From: Roseomonas sp.
GTDB taxonomy: Bacteria; Pseudomonadota; Alphaproteobacteria; Acetobacterales; Acetobacteraceae
Reading direction: 5' to 3'
Length of the DNA: 64,000 nt
Assembly (NCBI GenBank): GCA_031180725.1
Contig: JAPSLO010000009.1
Coordinates: 1-64,000 of the forward strand
Below the pieces are notes generated by a model. The model was not told where the DNA came from and searched no databases. It saw only the letters and a program-made list of their open reading frames with translations. This document shows positions 34,128 to 41,631 of this stretch, in pieces (position 1 is the stretch's first letter; each line of letters begins with the position of its first letter). A program made the position numbers and the translations under genes.

Positions 34128-35426
34128 TTGCTGAAAGCGCCGCGCCTGGTGGTGGCTTCTGCGCTGCTGCTCACTACCGTCTTCTGGGCCTGGGCCAAGA
34201 TCGACATGGCGCAGGAGGACCTTTTTCCCTGGCGCGCACCGGCGCAGCTCACCGCGCTCTGGACCATGACGCTGCTCAGCCTCTCCCTGCTGGTAGGCAC
34301 GCAGGCGCGGGTGCTGGAACCCTTCTTCGGCGGGCTGGACCACGCCATCGCGCTGCATCGCTGGCTTGGCCCGGCGGCGGTATTGCTGGCCGCCTGCCAC
34401 ATTCTGCTGCTGGTACCGCCACGCTGGCCGGATGCCAAGGCGATCGCCGACCTCTTCATCCCCTGGTATTCCGAGGACGCCTTCACCTTCGACGCGTTGG
34501 GGTTCTGGCTGCTGGCGGCGCTGGCGGGCCTCGCCTATCTGCGGCGGCTGCCATACGAGACGTGGCAGTGGCTGCATCGCGGCATGGCCGTGCTGTTCCT
34601 GGCCATCGGCCTGCATTCCATCGAAGGCAGCGAGAGCGTCCAGGCGCATGAGCCGTTGCGCTTCTGGATGGTGCTGCTGACCGGCGCTGGGCTGCTGGCC
34701 TTCCTCTATCGCCTGGTCCTGTTCCGCCGCATGGGGCCGCGCCATGGCTACAGCGTCGCCGCGGTGACGCAGCGCGGGGCGGATGTGCTGGATCTTGAAC
34801 TGCGCCCACAAGAGAGGCGGATGACCTTCGACCCCGGCAGCTTCGTCTTCATCTCGGTTCCGGCCACGCCGGGCGTGCCCCGCCAGTTGCACCCATTCTC
34901 CATTTCCTCGAGCCCGGTGGAGCGCGACCTGCGGCTCTCGATCCGGCAGGTGGGCGACTACACGCGCGCCCTGCCCAAGCTGCGGCCGGGTCATGCGGTG
35001 GATGTCTATGGCCCCTTCGGCGGCTTCACGCCCAATGCCTTCGTCGGCTATCGGCGCCTTGTGCTGATCGGCGCGGGCATCGGCGTTACGCCCTTCCTGT
35101 CCATGCTGCGCTTCGAACTGGCGAACAACGATTTCCGCCGCATCTGGCTCTACTACTGCGTCCGCGACCGGGCAGAGGCGGTCTACGACTCGGAGATCGC
35201 CGGCAGCTACGAACAGGCCGATTCTTGGGTGGACTACACGTTGTGGGTCAGCGGTGAGCGCGGGCGGCTGACCGCGCAGATGGTGGCCGATGCGGTGGCG
35301 CCCTTCGACGACTATGCGGTGATGCTCTGCGGCAGCCGCGCCTTCATGACCGATCTGCGCGCCCAGTTCCGCGCCCTCGGCCTGCCTGACAGCCGCATCA
35401 TCTTCGAGGAGTTCGATCTGCGATAG
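34128..35426 (+). CDS. Ferric reductase-like membrane flavoprotein
   Basis: This 432-residue protein has an N-terminal membrane domain of about six helices with paired histidines suited to b-type haem (LHRWLGP, ACHILLL, WLHRGMAVLF, IGLHSIEG). An FAD-binding barrel (LHPFSISSSP) and an NAD(P) domain follow (IGAGIGVTPFLSML, then AVMLCGSRAFMTDLR), ending in the conserved EEFDLR tail. This is the NOX/FRE or ferredoxin-reductase-like transmembrane family, moving electrons from NAD(P)H across the membrane. The start is TTG at 34128 with AGGGAA eight bases before. The acceptor (iron or oxygen) is not determined. Confidence 0.82.
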   Translation: MLKAPRLVVASALLLTTVFWAWAKIDMAQEDLFPWRAPAQLTALWTMTLLSLSLLVGTQARVLEPFFGGLDHAIALHRWLGPAAVLLAACHILLLVPPRWPDAKAIADLFIPWYSEDAFTFDALGFWLLAALAGLAYLRRLPYETWQWLHRGMAVLFLAIGLHSIEGSESVQAHEPLRFWMVLLTGAGLLAFLYRLVLFRRMGPRHGYSVAAVTQRGADVLDLELRPQERRMTFDPGSFVFISVPATPGVPRQLHPFSISSSPVERDLRLSIRQVGDYTRALPKLRPGHAVDVYGPFGGFTPNAFVGYRRLVLIGAGIGVTPFLSMLRFELANNDFRRIWLYYCVRDRAEAVYDSEIAGSYEQADSWVDYTLWVSGERGRLTAQMVADAVAPFDDYAVMLCGSRAFMTDLRAQFRALGLPDSRIIFEEFDLR

Positions 35427-35595
35427 GCGGAGTGCTGGCCCCGCCAGGCACGGGGCGCTATGCGGGCGGACCCCGGCCCACCAGCCGGGGCGAGTCGGAA
35501 CCGGCGCGGCAGCATCGCTTCGCGCCGCGCATCCCCGCAGGAGGCCATGGAACAGCGCCCGCAGCATCGGTGCCCGGTAGCAGGGCAGGGGCGTG

Positions 35596-37467
35596 ATGCC
35601 CGATAGCGTCCACGCCATGTCCCCCGGCGACTCCGCGCCCTACGACGGCCACTACGCCGGCGATCCGTTCCAGGTTCTCTCGCGCGTCTTTGGCCATCAG
35701 GCCTTCCGCGGCCGGCAGGAGGAGGTGGTCGCCCATATCGCCACTGGCGGCTCGGGCCTGGTGCTGATGCCGACCGGTGGCGGCAAGTCGCTCTGCTACC
35801 AGGTGCCGGCGCTGTGCCGGCCGGGGGTGGGCGTGGTGGTCTCGCCGCTGATCGCGCTGATGGAGGACCAGGTTGCGGCGCTGCGCCAGCTTGGCGTCGC
35901 CGCCGCCGCGCTGCATTCCGAACTGCCCGAAGGAGAGGCGCGCGCCATCTTCCGCGACCTGCACGAGGGCTCGCTGAAGCTGCTCTACGTCTCCCCGGAA
36001 CGGTTGCTGCTGGCGGGCATGCTCGACCGGCTGGAGCAGCTTCCGATCGCCCTCTTCGCGATCGACGAGGCGCATTGCGTCAGCCAGTGGGGCCACCACT
36101 TCCGCCCGGAGTATCGCGGGCTGGGCGTGCTCTCCGAACGCTTCGCCCGCACGCCGCGCGTTGCGCTGACGGCGACGGCGGATCCGCGCACGGTCGAGGA
36201 TATCCGCCAGCAACTGGGGCTGACGGACGACCCGGTCTTCCGCGGCGGCTTCGACCGCCCGAATATCCGCATCGAGGCCGCGCCGCGCGAAAGCGAGCGT
36301 GCCCAGCTTCGTGCCCTGCTGAAGGACCAGGCCGGCCAGCCTGGTGCCGGCATCGTCTATTGCGGCACCCGTGCCCGGACGGAGCAGACCGCCGAATGGC
36401 TGCGCGGCGACGGCCATGATGCGCTGGCCTTCCATGCGGGCATGGATGCCGGTGCGAAGCGGGAAGCGCATCGCCGCTTCGCGCGCGGCGATTCCGTGGT
36501 GATGTGCGCCACCATCGCCTTCGGCATGGGCATCGACCGGCCCGACGTCCGCTGGGTCTGCCACCTGGACCTGCCGCGCAGCCCGGAGAGCTGGTACCAG
36601 GAGATCGGCCGCGCAGGGCGCGATGGCCTGCCCGCCCGTGCCCTGCTGCTCTACGGCGCCGGCGACATTGCGCTGGCCCGCCATCGCATCGAGGAAAGCC
36701 CCGCCGCACCAGAGCAGAAGCGCATCGAGCGCCAGCGGTTGGAAGCGATGGTGGCCATCGCCGAGGCCGCCACTTGCCGCCGCAAACTGCTGCTGCGCTG
36801 CTTCGGCGAGGACACGGAGGGCGAGAATTGCGGCAATTGCGATGTCTGCTTGGCGCCTCCGAAGATGTTCGACGGCACCATCGCCGCGCAGAAGATGCTC
36901 TCCGCCGTGCTGCGCACCGGCCGCCGCTTCGGCGTGGCGCACCTGGTGGATGTGCTGCGCGGCCGGATGACGGACAAGGTCGCGCAATTCGCGCATGACA
37001 AGCTGCCCACCTTTGGCGTGGGGAAGGAACTCTCGGATGGCGCCTGGCGCAGCGTGGCGCGGCAACTGGTGGCACGCGGTGCACTGGATGTGGCGGTGGA
37101 GAACCATGGCGAACTGGTACCGACCGAGGCCGCGCGCCCGATCCTGAGGGGCGAACAGACCGTGCTGTTGCGCGAGGACATGCTGCGCGCCGCCGCGCCG
37201 GCCGGCGGCCGCAGTGCACGGATGGGCGGTGCCGCCCCAGCCGGCGTGGCCTCCAACGACCCGGTCTTCGAACGGCTGCGCGATTGGCGCCGGGCGGAGG
37301 CCCAGGCCCAGGCGGTGCCGGCCTATGTCATCTTCCAGGACCGCACGCTGGCTGAGATCGCGGCGGCACGGCCCCGCACATTGGACCAGTTGGCAAGCAT
37401 TCCCGGGGTGGGACGGACGAAGCTGGAGCGATACGGGGCGGCGGTGCTGCGGGCATTGGAAGGGTGA
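35596..37467 (+). CDS. recQ: ATP-dependent DNA helicase RecQ
   Basis: This 623-residue superfamily 2 helicase has Q motif GHQAFRGRQ, Walker A MPTGGGKSLCYQ, DEAH box (AIDEAHCVSQWGHHFRPEY), motif III ALTATAD, and motifs V/VI (FGMGIDRPDVRWVCH, QEIGRAGRDG). The zinc-binding domain follows (CRRKLLLRCFGE, then NCGNCDVC: four Cys), then the winged helix and a C-terminal HRDC domain (about residues 550-620). Length and order match E. coli RecQ. A GTG three bases earlier could also start it. It acts in recombination and replication-fork repair. Confidence 0.96.
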   Translation: MPDSVHAMSPGDSAPYDGHYAGDPFQVLSRVFGHQAFRGRQEEVVAHIATGGSGLVLMPTGGGKSLCYQVPALCRPGVGVVVSPLIALMEDQVAALRQLGVAAAALHSELPEGEARAIFRDLHEGSLKLLYVSPERLLLAGMLDRLEQLPIALFAIDEAHCVSQWGHHFRPEYRGLGVLSERFARTPRVALTATADPRTVEDIRQQLGLTDDPVFRGGFDRPNIRIEAAPRESERAQLRALLKDQAGQPGAGIVYCGTRARTEQTAEWLRGDGHDALAFHAGMDAGAKREAHRRFARGDSVVMCATIAFGMGIDRPDVRWVCHLDLPRSPESWYQEIGRAGRDGLPARALLLYGAGDIALARHRIEESPAAPEQKRIERQRLEAMVAIAEAATCRRKLLLRCFGEDTEGENCGNCDVCLAPPKMFDGTIAAQKMLSAVLRTGRRFGVAHLVDVLRGRMTDKVAQFAHDKLPTFGVGKELSDGAWRSVARQLVARGALDVAVENHGELVPTEAARPILRGEQTVLLREDMLRAAAPAGGRSARMGGAAPAGVASNDPVFERLRDWRRAEAQAQAVPAYVIFQDRTLAEIAAARPRTLDQLASIPGVGRTKLERYGAAVLRALEG

Positions 37468-37824
37468 GATGCAAGCCGCATCGGTGATGCGGACGGGGAC
37501 TGAACTTTCCTGAAGCCCTGAATGTTCTCGCAGGGGAGAGGACGACGACCGGAAGGCTGACGCCAGGCGTCGGCGACATGTCCGAGAACAGCGGAAATAT
37601 CGGCACTCGGCCCGGCTGCCATGCGGTCGGGCCAGCCTCCGCCGTCCCTCGTCCCGGGCTGTATCGTCGGATCAGGCGCTCGCGAACCGTTTACGGGTCC
37701 CTCGAACCGGGCCGCCAATATCTGGCCCCATCTCCCGCATCGGTGATTATGCGGGCATGATAAGAACCACCTGGCGTCGAGGTGGGAGGAGATTCTGGTG
37801 CTCGAACATGCGCATCCTTAGCGG
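37468..37824. other. Gene-free stretch between recQ and the kinase/KaiC module
   Basis: No convincing coding sequence is seen in 357 bases. It holds a small hairpin just after recQ (37476-37492) and a second inverted repeat (CCACCT at 37767-37772 and AGGTGG at 37780-37785) about 40 bases before the kinase start. Base composition is slightly less GC-rich than the flanking genes. The promoter of the kinase/KaiC module must lie here, but no sigma consensus stands out. Confidence 0.6.
37476..37492 (+). terminator. Possible recQ terminator hairpin
   Basis: CCGCATC and GATGCGG pair around a three-base loop, eight bases beyond the recQ stop. There is no T-run, so it may serve as a 3' end stabiliser rather than an intrinsic terminator. 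Confidence 0.4.
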
Positions 37825-38646
37825 ATGACCGACAAAGTCAGCAGCGGCGGAAGGGCAGGGCTGGGCGCCGGCAGGGATGACGCGCGTGACGACGCCGAGA
37901 AGGACCGTCTCATCGCGGAGTTGCGCGAGGCGGTGCGCGCGCGCGACGAATTCGTGGCCATCGCGGCGCACGAGCTGCGCAACCCGATGACACCCATCCT
38001 CATGCAGGTGAGCGGGCTGGCGGCGGCGGCACGGGACCCGGGGCGGTGCAACGCGGCGGTCATGGGGCCCCGGCTGGAGGTACTGGAACTCGCGGTGCGG
38101 GAATTCGTGCGGCGTTCGACCGTGCTCCTTGACGTTTCGCGCATCGCGACGGGGAATGTCCGGATTGAGGCGGCCGAGGTTGACCTGGCCGAGGTGGTCC
38201 GCGAGGTGGTGAACCGCGCGAGCGTCGCGGCGCGGATGGCGCGGAGCCCTGTCGAGACGGATCTGCAGGACGGTGTGGTGGGCATCTGGGACCGGCTCGC
38301 GCTGGAGCAGGTGGCGGAGAACCTGCTGTCGAACGCGATCAAGTTCGGCGCGGGCAAGCCCGTGAGCGTCACGCTCGGCGCCGACATCGGAACCGCCCGG
38401 CTGACCGTCCGCGACCGCGGGATCGGCATCTCCGAAGGGGACCGCGCGCGCATCTTCGCGCGCTTCGAGCGTGCCGTGACGCAGCGCGAGCATGGCGGCT
38501 TCGGCATCGGCCTATGGCTGGCGAACCAGCTCGTCACGGCCATGGGCGGCGCAATCTCTGTCGAGAGCACGCCCGGCGAGGGAACAGTATTTACGGTCAC
38601 GCTGCCCCTGGGCAGCGTGCAACGACAAGGGGCGAGCGGCGCATGA
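37825..38646 (+). CDS. Soluble sensor histidine kinase (KaiC module)
   Basis: This 273-residue kinase has only a short N-terminal helix (about 25-45) before the HisKA dimerisation domain, with phospho-acceptor H49 in AAHELRNPMTPI. The HATPase domain shows N-box AENLLSNAIKFG, G1 DRGIGI, F-box RFERA and G2 GFGIGLWLANQL. No membrane, PAS or other sensor domain is present, so the input must come from a partner, most simply the KaiC-like protein whose ATG overlaps this stop (ATGA). An in-frame TAG lies two codons before the ATG, fixing the start, and there is no clear ribosome site. Confidence 0.88.
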   Translation: MTDKVSSGGRAGLGAGRDDARDDAEKDRLIAELREAVRARDEFVAIAAHELRNPMTPILMQVSGLAAAARDPGRCNAAVMGPRLEVLELAVREFVRRSTVLLDVSRIATGNVRIEAAEVDLAEVVREVVNRASVAARMARSPVETDLQDGVVGIWDRLALEQVAENLLSNAIKFGAGKPVSVTLGADIGTARLTVRDRGIGISEGDRARIFARFERAVTQREHGGFGIGLWLANQLVTAMGGAISVESTPGEGTVFTVTLPLGSVQRQGASGA

Positions 38647-40166
38647 GCGATGTAGACCGAATCGAGCGGGTGCCGAGCGGCGTTCCGGGCCTGGACACCA
38701 TTCTGAACGGCGGCTTCCCCAAGGGCGGCATCCATATCATCCAGGGGCTGCCCGGGGCGGGGAAGACGACGCTGGGCAACCAGCTCTGCTATCACCACGC
38801 CGCCTCTGGCGGCCGGGCGCTCTATGTCACGCTTTTGGCCGAGAGCCACGCCCGCATGCTCCTGCACCTCGGCACCATGCGGTTCTTCGACGCGGCCCGC
38901 CTGCCGGACGAGATCGCCTATATCAGCGGCCTTGGCGTGCTGCAGGGGGAGGGCCTGCCCGGCCTGGTCACGCTGCTCCGGCGCGAGGTGGCGGCGCGCA
39001 AGGCGACCGCCCTCATCCTGGACGGGCTGGTCGCGGCCGAGGATCGGGCGGCCTCGGACACCGAGTTCAAGACCTTCATCCAGGAACTGCAGGCCCAGGC
39101 CGGGCTGCACGGCTGCACGGTCTTCCTGCTGACCACCGCCAAGGGCCAGGCCGTCCCGCCCGAACACACGATGGTGGACGGCATCCTTGAGCTGACCGAT
39201 ATTCGTTACGGCTCGCGCACCGAGCGGGGCCTCTATGTCAGGAAGCTGCGTGGCAGCGACTACCTGCCCGGCCGCCATCCCTTCCGAATCACGGAGGAGG
39301 GCCTTGAGATCTACCCGCGCGTGGAGGCGGCGTTCCGCGTCACCTCCGTGCCTGACGAGGCCCGGCCAGGCAAGCTTGCCACCGGCGTCGGCGGCCTGGA
39401 CGCGATGCTCGGCGGCGGGCTGAGGGAGGCCTCGGTCTCGGGCGTGCTCGGTCCCTCGGGCATCGGGAAGACGACGCTCGGCCTGCACTATGTCTCCGCC
39501 GCGGGCCCCGCCGAGCCGGGCCTGTTCTTTGGCTTCTACGAGACGCCGCCGCGCCTGCTGCAGCAGGCGGCCAGCCTTGGGCTAGACCTCGCCGGCGCCG
39601 TCAACCGCGGCGATGTCGAGATCCTGTGGCAGCCGCAGGGCGAGAACCTTCAGGACGCGTTGGCGCACCGGCTGCTGGATGCCATTACGCGGCGCGGCGT
39701 GAAGCGGCTGTTCCTCGACGGGCTCGGCGGCTTTGTGGAGAGTTCGGTGGAACCCGGGCGCCTCAGCCGGTTCTTCTCCGTGCTGTCGAACGAGCTGCGG
39801 GCGCGCGGCGTGACCACCCTCTACACCATGGAAACGCGGGACCTGGTCGGCCCCGGCATCGAGATGCCCATGATGGGGATCTCGTCCCTGGTGGAGGGCC
39901 TGATCGCGCTGCGCTACGTCGAGCGTCAAGCGCGGTCGCGGCGGCTCCTTTCCGTGGTGAAGCTCCGCGGCAGCGGCTTCGACCCGCGCCTACATGAATT
40001 CGTCATCAAGGACGGGCGCGGCTTCACGCTCGCGGGCGCGTTCGAAGGCGCGGAGGAGCTCCTGAGCGGCTTCGCGCGGGACCGGCCGGCGGGAGATCAT
40101 CCCGCCGCGGGTCGTTCCGCGGGAGATCGGCCCACGGGGGACCGGCCCTCCCCAGAGGAGGGCTAA
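38643..40166 (+). CDS. KaiC-like double RecA-fold ATPase
   Basis: This 507-residue protein has two KaiC domains. Domain 1 has Walker A GLPGAGKTT (about 35-43) and Walker B ALILDGLVA; domain 2 has Walker A GPSGIGKTT (about 269-277) and RLFLDGLGGFVE. KaiC has a catalytic Glu pair in each domain; here only one Glu of each pair is visible (TLLAES and GFYETP). The segment matching the KaiC phosphosites reads GISSLVEG, keeping two hydroxyl residues. The last 30 residues repeat an A/R-GDRP or GDHP unit. It is flanked by a kinase and a response regulator with overlapping codons; kaiA and kaiB are absent. The role is probably signalling rather than a full clock. Confidence 0.88.
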   Translation: MSDVDRIERVPSGVPGLDTILNGGFPKGGIHIIQGLPGAGKTTLGNQLCYHHAASGGRALYVTLLAESHARMLLHLGTMRFFDAARLPDEIAYISGLGVLQGEGLPGLVTLLRREVAARKATALILDGLVAAEDRAASDTEFKTFIQELQAQAGLHGCTVFLLTTAKGQAVPPEHTMVDGILELTDIRYGSRTERGLYVRKLRGSDYLPGRHPFRITEEGLEIYPRVEAAFRVTSVPDEARPGKLATGVGGLDAMLGGGLREASVSGVLGPSGIGKTTLGLHYVSAAGPAEPGLFFGFYETPPRLLQQAASLGLDLAGAVNRGDVEILWQPQGENLQDALAHRLLDAITRRGVKRLFLDGLGGFVESSVEPGRLSRFFSVLSNELRARGVTTLYTMETRDLVGPGIEMPMMGISSLVEGLIALRYVERQARSRRLLSVVKLRGSGFDPRLHEFVIKDGRGFTLAGAFEGAEELLSGFARDRPAGDHPAAGRSAGDRPTGDRPSPEEG

Positions 40167-40549
40167 TGACGACCATCCTTGTCGTCGACGACGAGCCGCT
40201 AATCGCTATGGCGCTCGAGGCCGAGCTGACGGATGCGGGCTACAGCGTGGTGACCGCGGCCAATGGCCGGCAGGGCCTGGAACGGATGGCCGAGACGCCG
40301 CGCCCGGACCTCGTCCTGACCGATATCATGATGCCGGTGATGAACGGGGTGGAGATGATCGCGGCGATGGCGGCCAAACCAGACCTGCGCGGACTCCCCG
40401 TCATCGTCCTGAGCTCTCTGCCCGAGTCGACGGTCCGCGCCCGTACGAGCGGGGCCGCCGCGATCCTGCGCAAGCCCTATACCGCCGAGGAAGTCCTGGG
40501 CGCGATCGCGCGGGTGCTCGAGAAGACTCACCAGAGCAGAACTGCCTGA
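40166..40549 (+). CDS. Single-domain response regulator (KaiC module)
   Basis: This 127-residue CheY-like receiver has acidic pocket VVDDEPL, phospho-acceptor D53 in LTDIMMP, switch Ser/Thr region VLSSLPE and conserved Lys in LRKPYTAEE. It has no output domain. Its ATG overlaps the stop of the KaiC-like gene (TAATG), so stoichiometry with the kinase and KaiC is likely controlled by coupling. It is the likely phosphoryl target of the upstream kinase; the downstream effector is unknown. Confidence 0.9.
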   Translation: MTTILVVDDEPLIAMALEAELTDAGYSVVTAANGRQGLERMAETPRPDLVLTDIMMPVMNGVEMIAAMAAKPDLRGLPVIVLSSLPESTVRARTSGAAAILRKPYTAEEVLGAIARVLEKTHQSRTA

Positions 40550-40868
40550 CAGGTACCCCAGGGATCACAGCCGGTCCCTGTCCTGGCTTCAGCCCAAGGC
40601 CTTGGATGGCCCCTCAGCATATGGAGGTTCAGGCCTGGGCAGGCTGCACCACCGACTCCCCCCACAACCCTCGGCCACCGCCTTCCCGCAGTCGAACCCG
40701 CTCCGCCGGGCGCCACCTCAGCCTCGGGCGGCCTGCGATGGAACATGCTGCGCCACCTGACCGCTTGGTCCGGAGCCGGTCCGCGAGTTCGTCTGGGCGC
40801 TTAGCCCCGCCAGGACCTGACGCTCGCGGACGCCCCGCTGAGCCGCGATACGGGGACGGACAAGCCCG
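40550..40868. other. Gene-free stretch between converging genes
   Basis: No gene is supported in 319 bases. Short open frames on both strands have compositions that look like noise (Pro, Gly, Arg and Trp runs without any family motif). There is no clear hairpin or repeat. It may be the remains of a lost gene, but nothing identifies it. Confidence 0.5.
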
Positions 40869-41591
40869 TCAGCCCCCTCCGCCCGCCGCCATGCGTGCCG
40901 GCCCGCCAAGGGCGGGTGGCCAGCGCGGCGGGCCGGCGCCGGGCGGGTCCGTCACTTCCGGCACTTCCAACGCAAGCCGCCGCGCCTCGGCCAGCACGCG
41001 CGGGGGCAGGGTGCGCTCGTAATCCGCCGCGGCCGGGCGCAGCAGCAGGCGGCCGGGGGCACGCATCTCACGCGCCATGGCCCAGCGCGCGGCCTCGGCC
41101 AAATCCTGCTTCACGCCGCGGCCAAGGAGATGCGCGGCGCTGAGGCAGGCCATGGCCCGCAGGTCGCCGCGTGTCGCGCCGAACAGCCACCAGGCGGCAC
41201 CGGCCGCCTCGTTCCGCGGGGTGCCGCGGCCGGTCATGTAGAGACTGCCGGCATCCGCCGCCGCGGCGACATCGCCGCCCTGCGCCGCCCGTTCCAGCCA
41301 GTCCAGCGCCTGGCGCGCCCGGCCGGGCTCCGCCAGATAGGCTTCGCCCACCCGCCTCATCGCGGCAGGATCACCGGCCGCCGCCGCCGCCGCCACCTCC
41401 GCTCCGATGGTTGCCAGCATGGGCGGCCGGCTGGGTGGGATGAAACAGGGCGAGCGCCGCGCCTCTGCGACCAGATCCAGCATCCGGTCGGTGGGACTGC
41501 CGGCCGCCTGGCCGCGCGCCACCCCACCCGGCAGGAGCAGGAGCAGCATCACGGCAGCCAGGCGCATGCGGCAGGATGGGGCGCGTCCCAT
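40869..41591 (-). CDS. Secreted Sel1-like repeat protein
   Basis: This protein of about 240 residues has an N-terminal signal peptide (RLAAVMLLLLLPGGVARGQ) and Sel1/TPR-like helical repeats: AMRRVGEAYLAEPGRARQALDWLERAAQGG, AAAADAGSLYMTGRGTPRNEAAGAAWW and AMACLSAAHLLGRGVKQDLAEAARW (quoted in parts of the repeat periods). Such proteins serve as periplasmic scaffolds. The C-terminus is Pro/Gly-rich. Start options are ATG 41591 and ATG 41567, the latter giving a cleaner signal peptide; neither has a good ribosome site. It lies 40 bases downstream of the SbmA-like ABC gene. Confidence 0.65.
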   Translation of the reverse strand: MGRAPSCRMRLAAVMLLLLLPGGVARGQAAGSPTDRMLDLVAEARRSPCFIPPSRPPMLATIGAEVAAAAAAGDPAAMRRVGEAYLAEPGRARQALDWLERAAQGGDVAAAADAGSLYMTGRGTPRNEAAGAAWWLFGATRGDLRAMACLSAAHLLGRGVKQDLAEAARWAMAREMRAPGRLLLRPAAADYERTLPPRVLAEARRLALEVPEVTDPPGAGPPRWPPALGGPARMAAGGGG

Positions 41592-41631
41592 AAACCAAAA
41601 GTAGAAGATTGACGCCTGATCGTGCAACTGT

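Noticed and set aside
37825-40549. Circadian clock locus
   Set aside because: kaiA and kaiB are missing and the KaiC residues for the clock cycle are altered, so only a KaiC-like signalling module can be claimed.
40550-40868. Possible tRNA or transposase remnant in the gene-free stretch
   Set aside because: A GTTCGA-like string on the minus strand near 40690 is not followed by a foldable acceptor stem, and the short open frames show no transposase motif.
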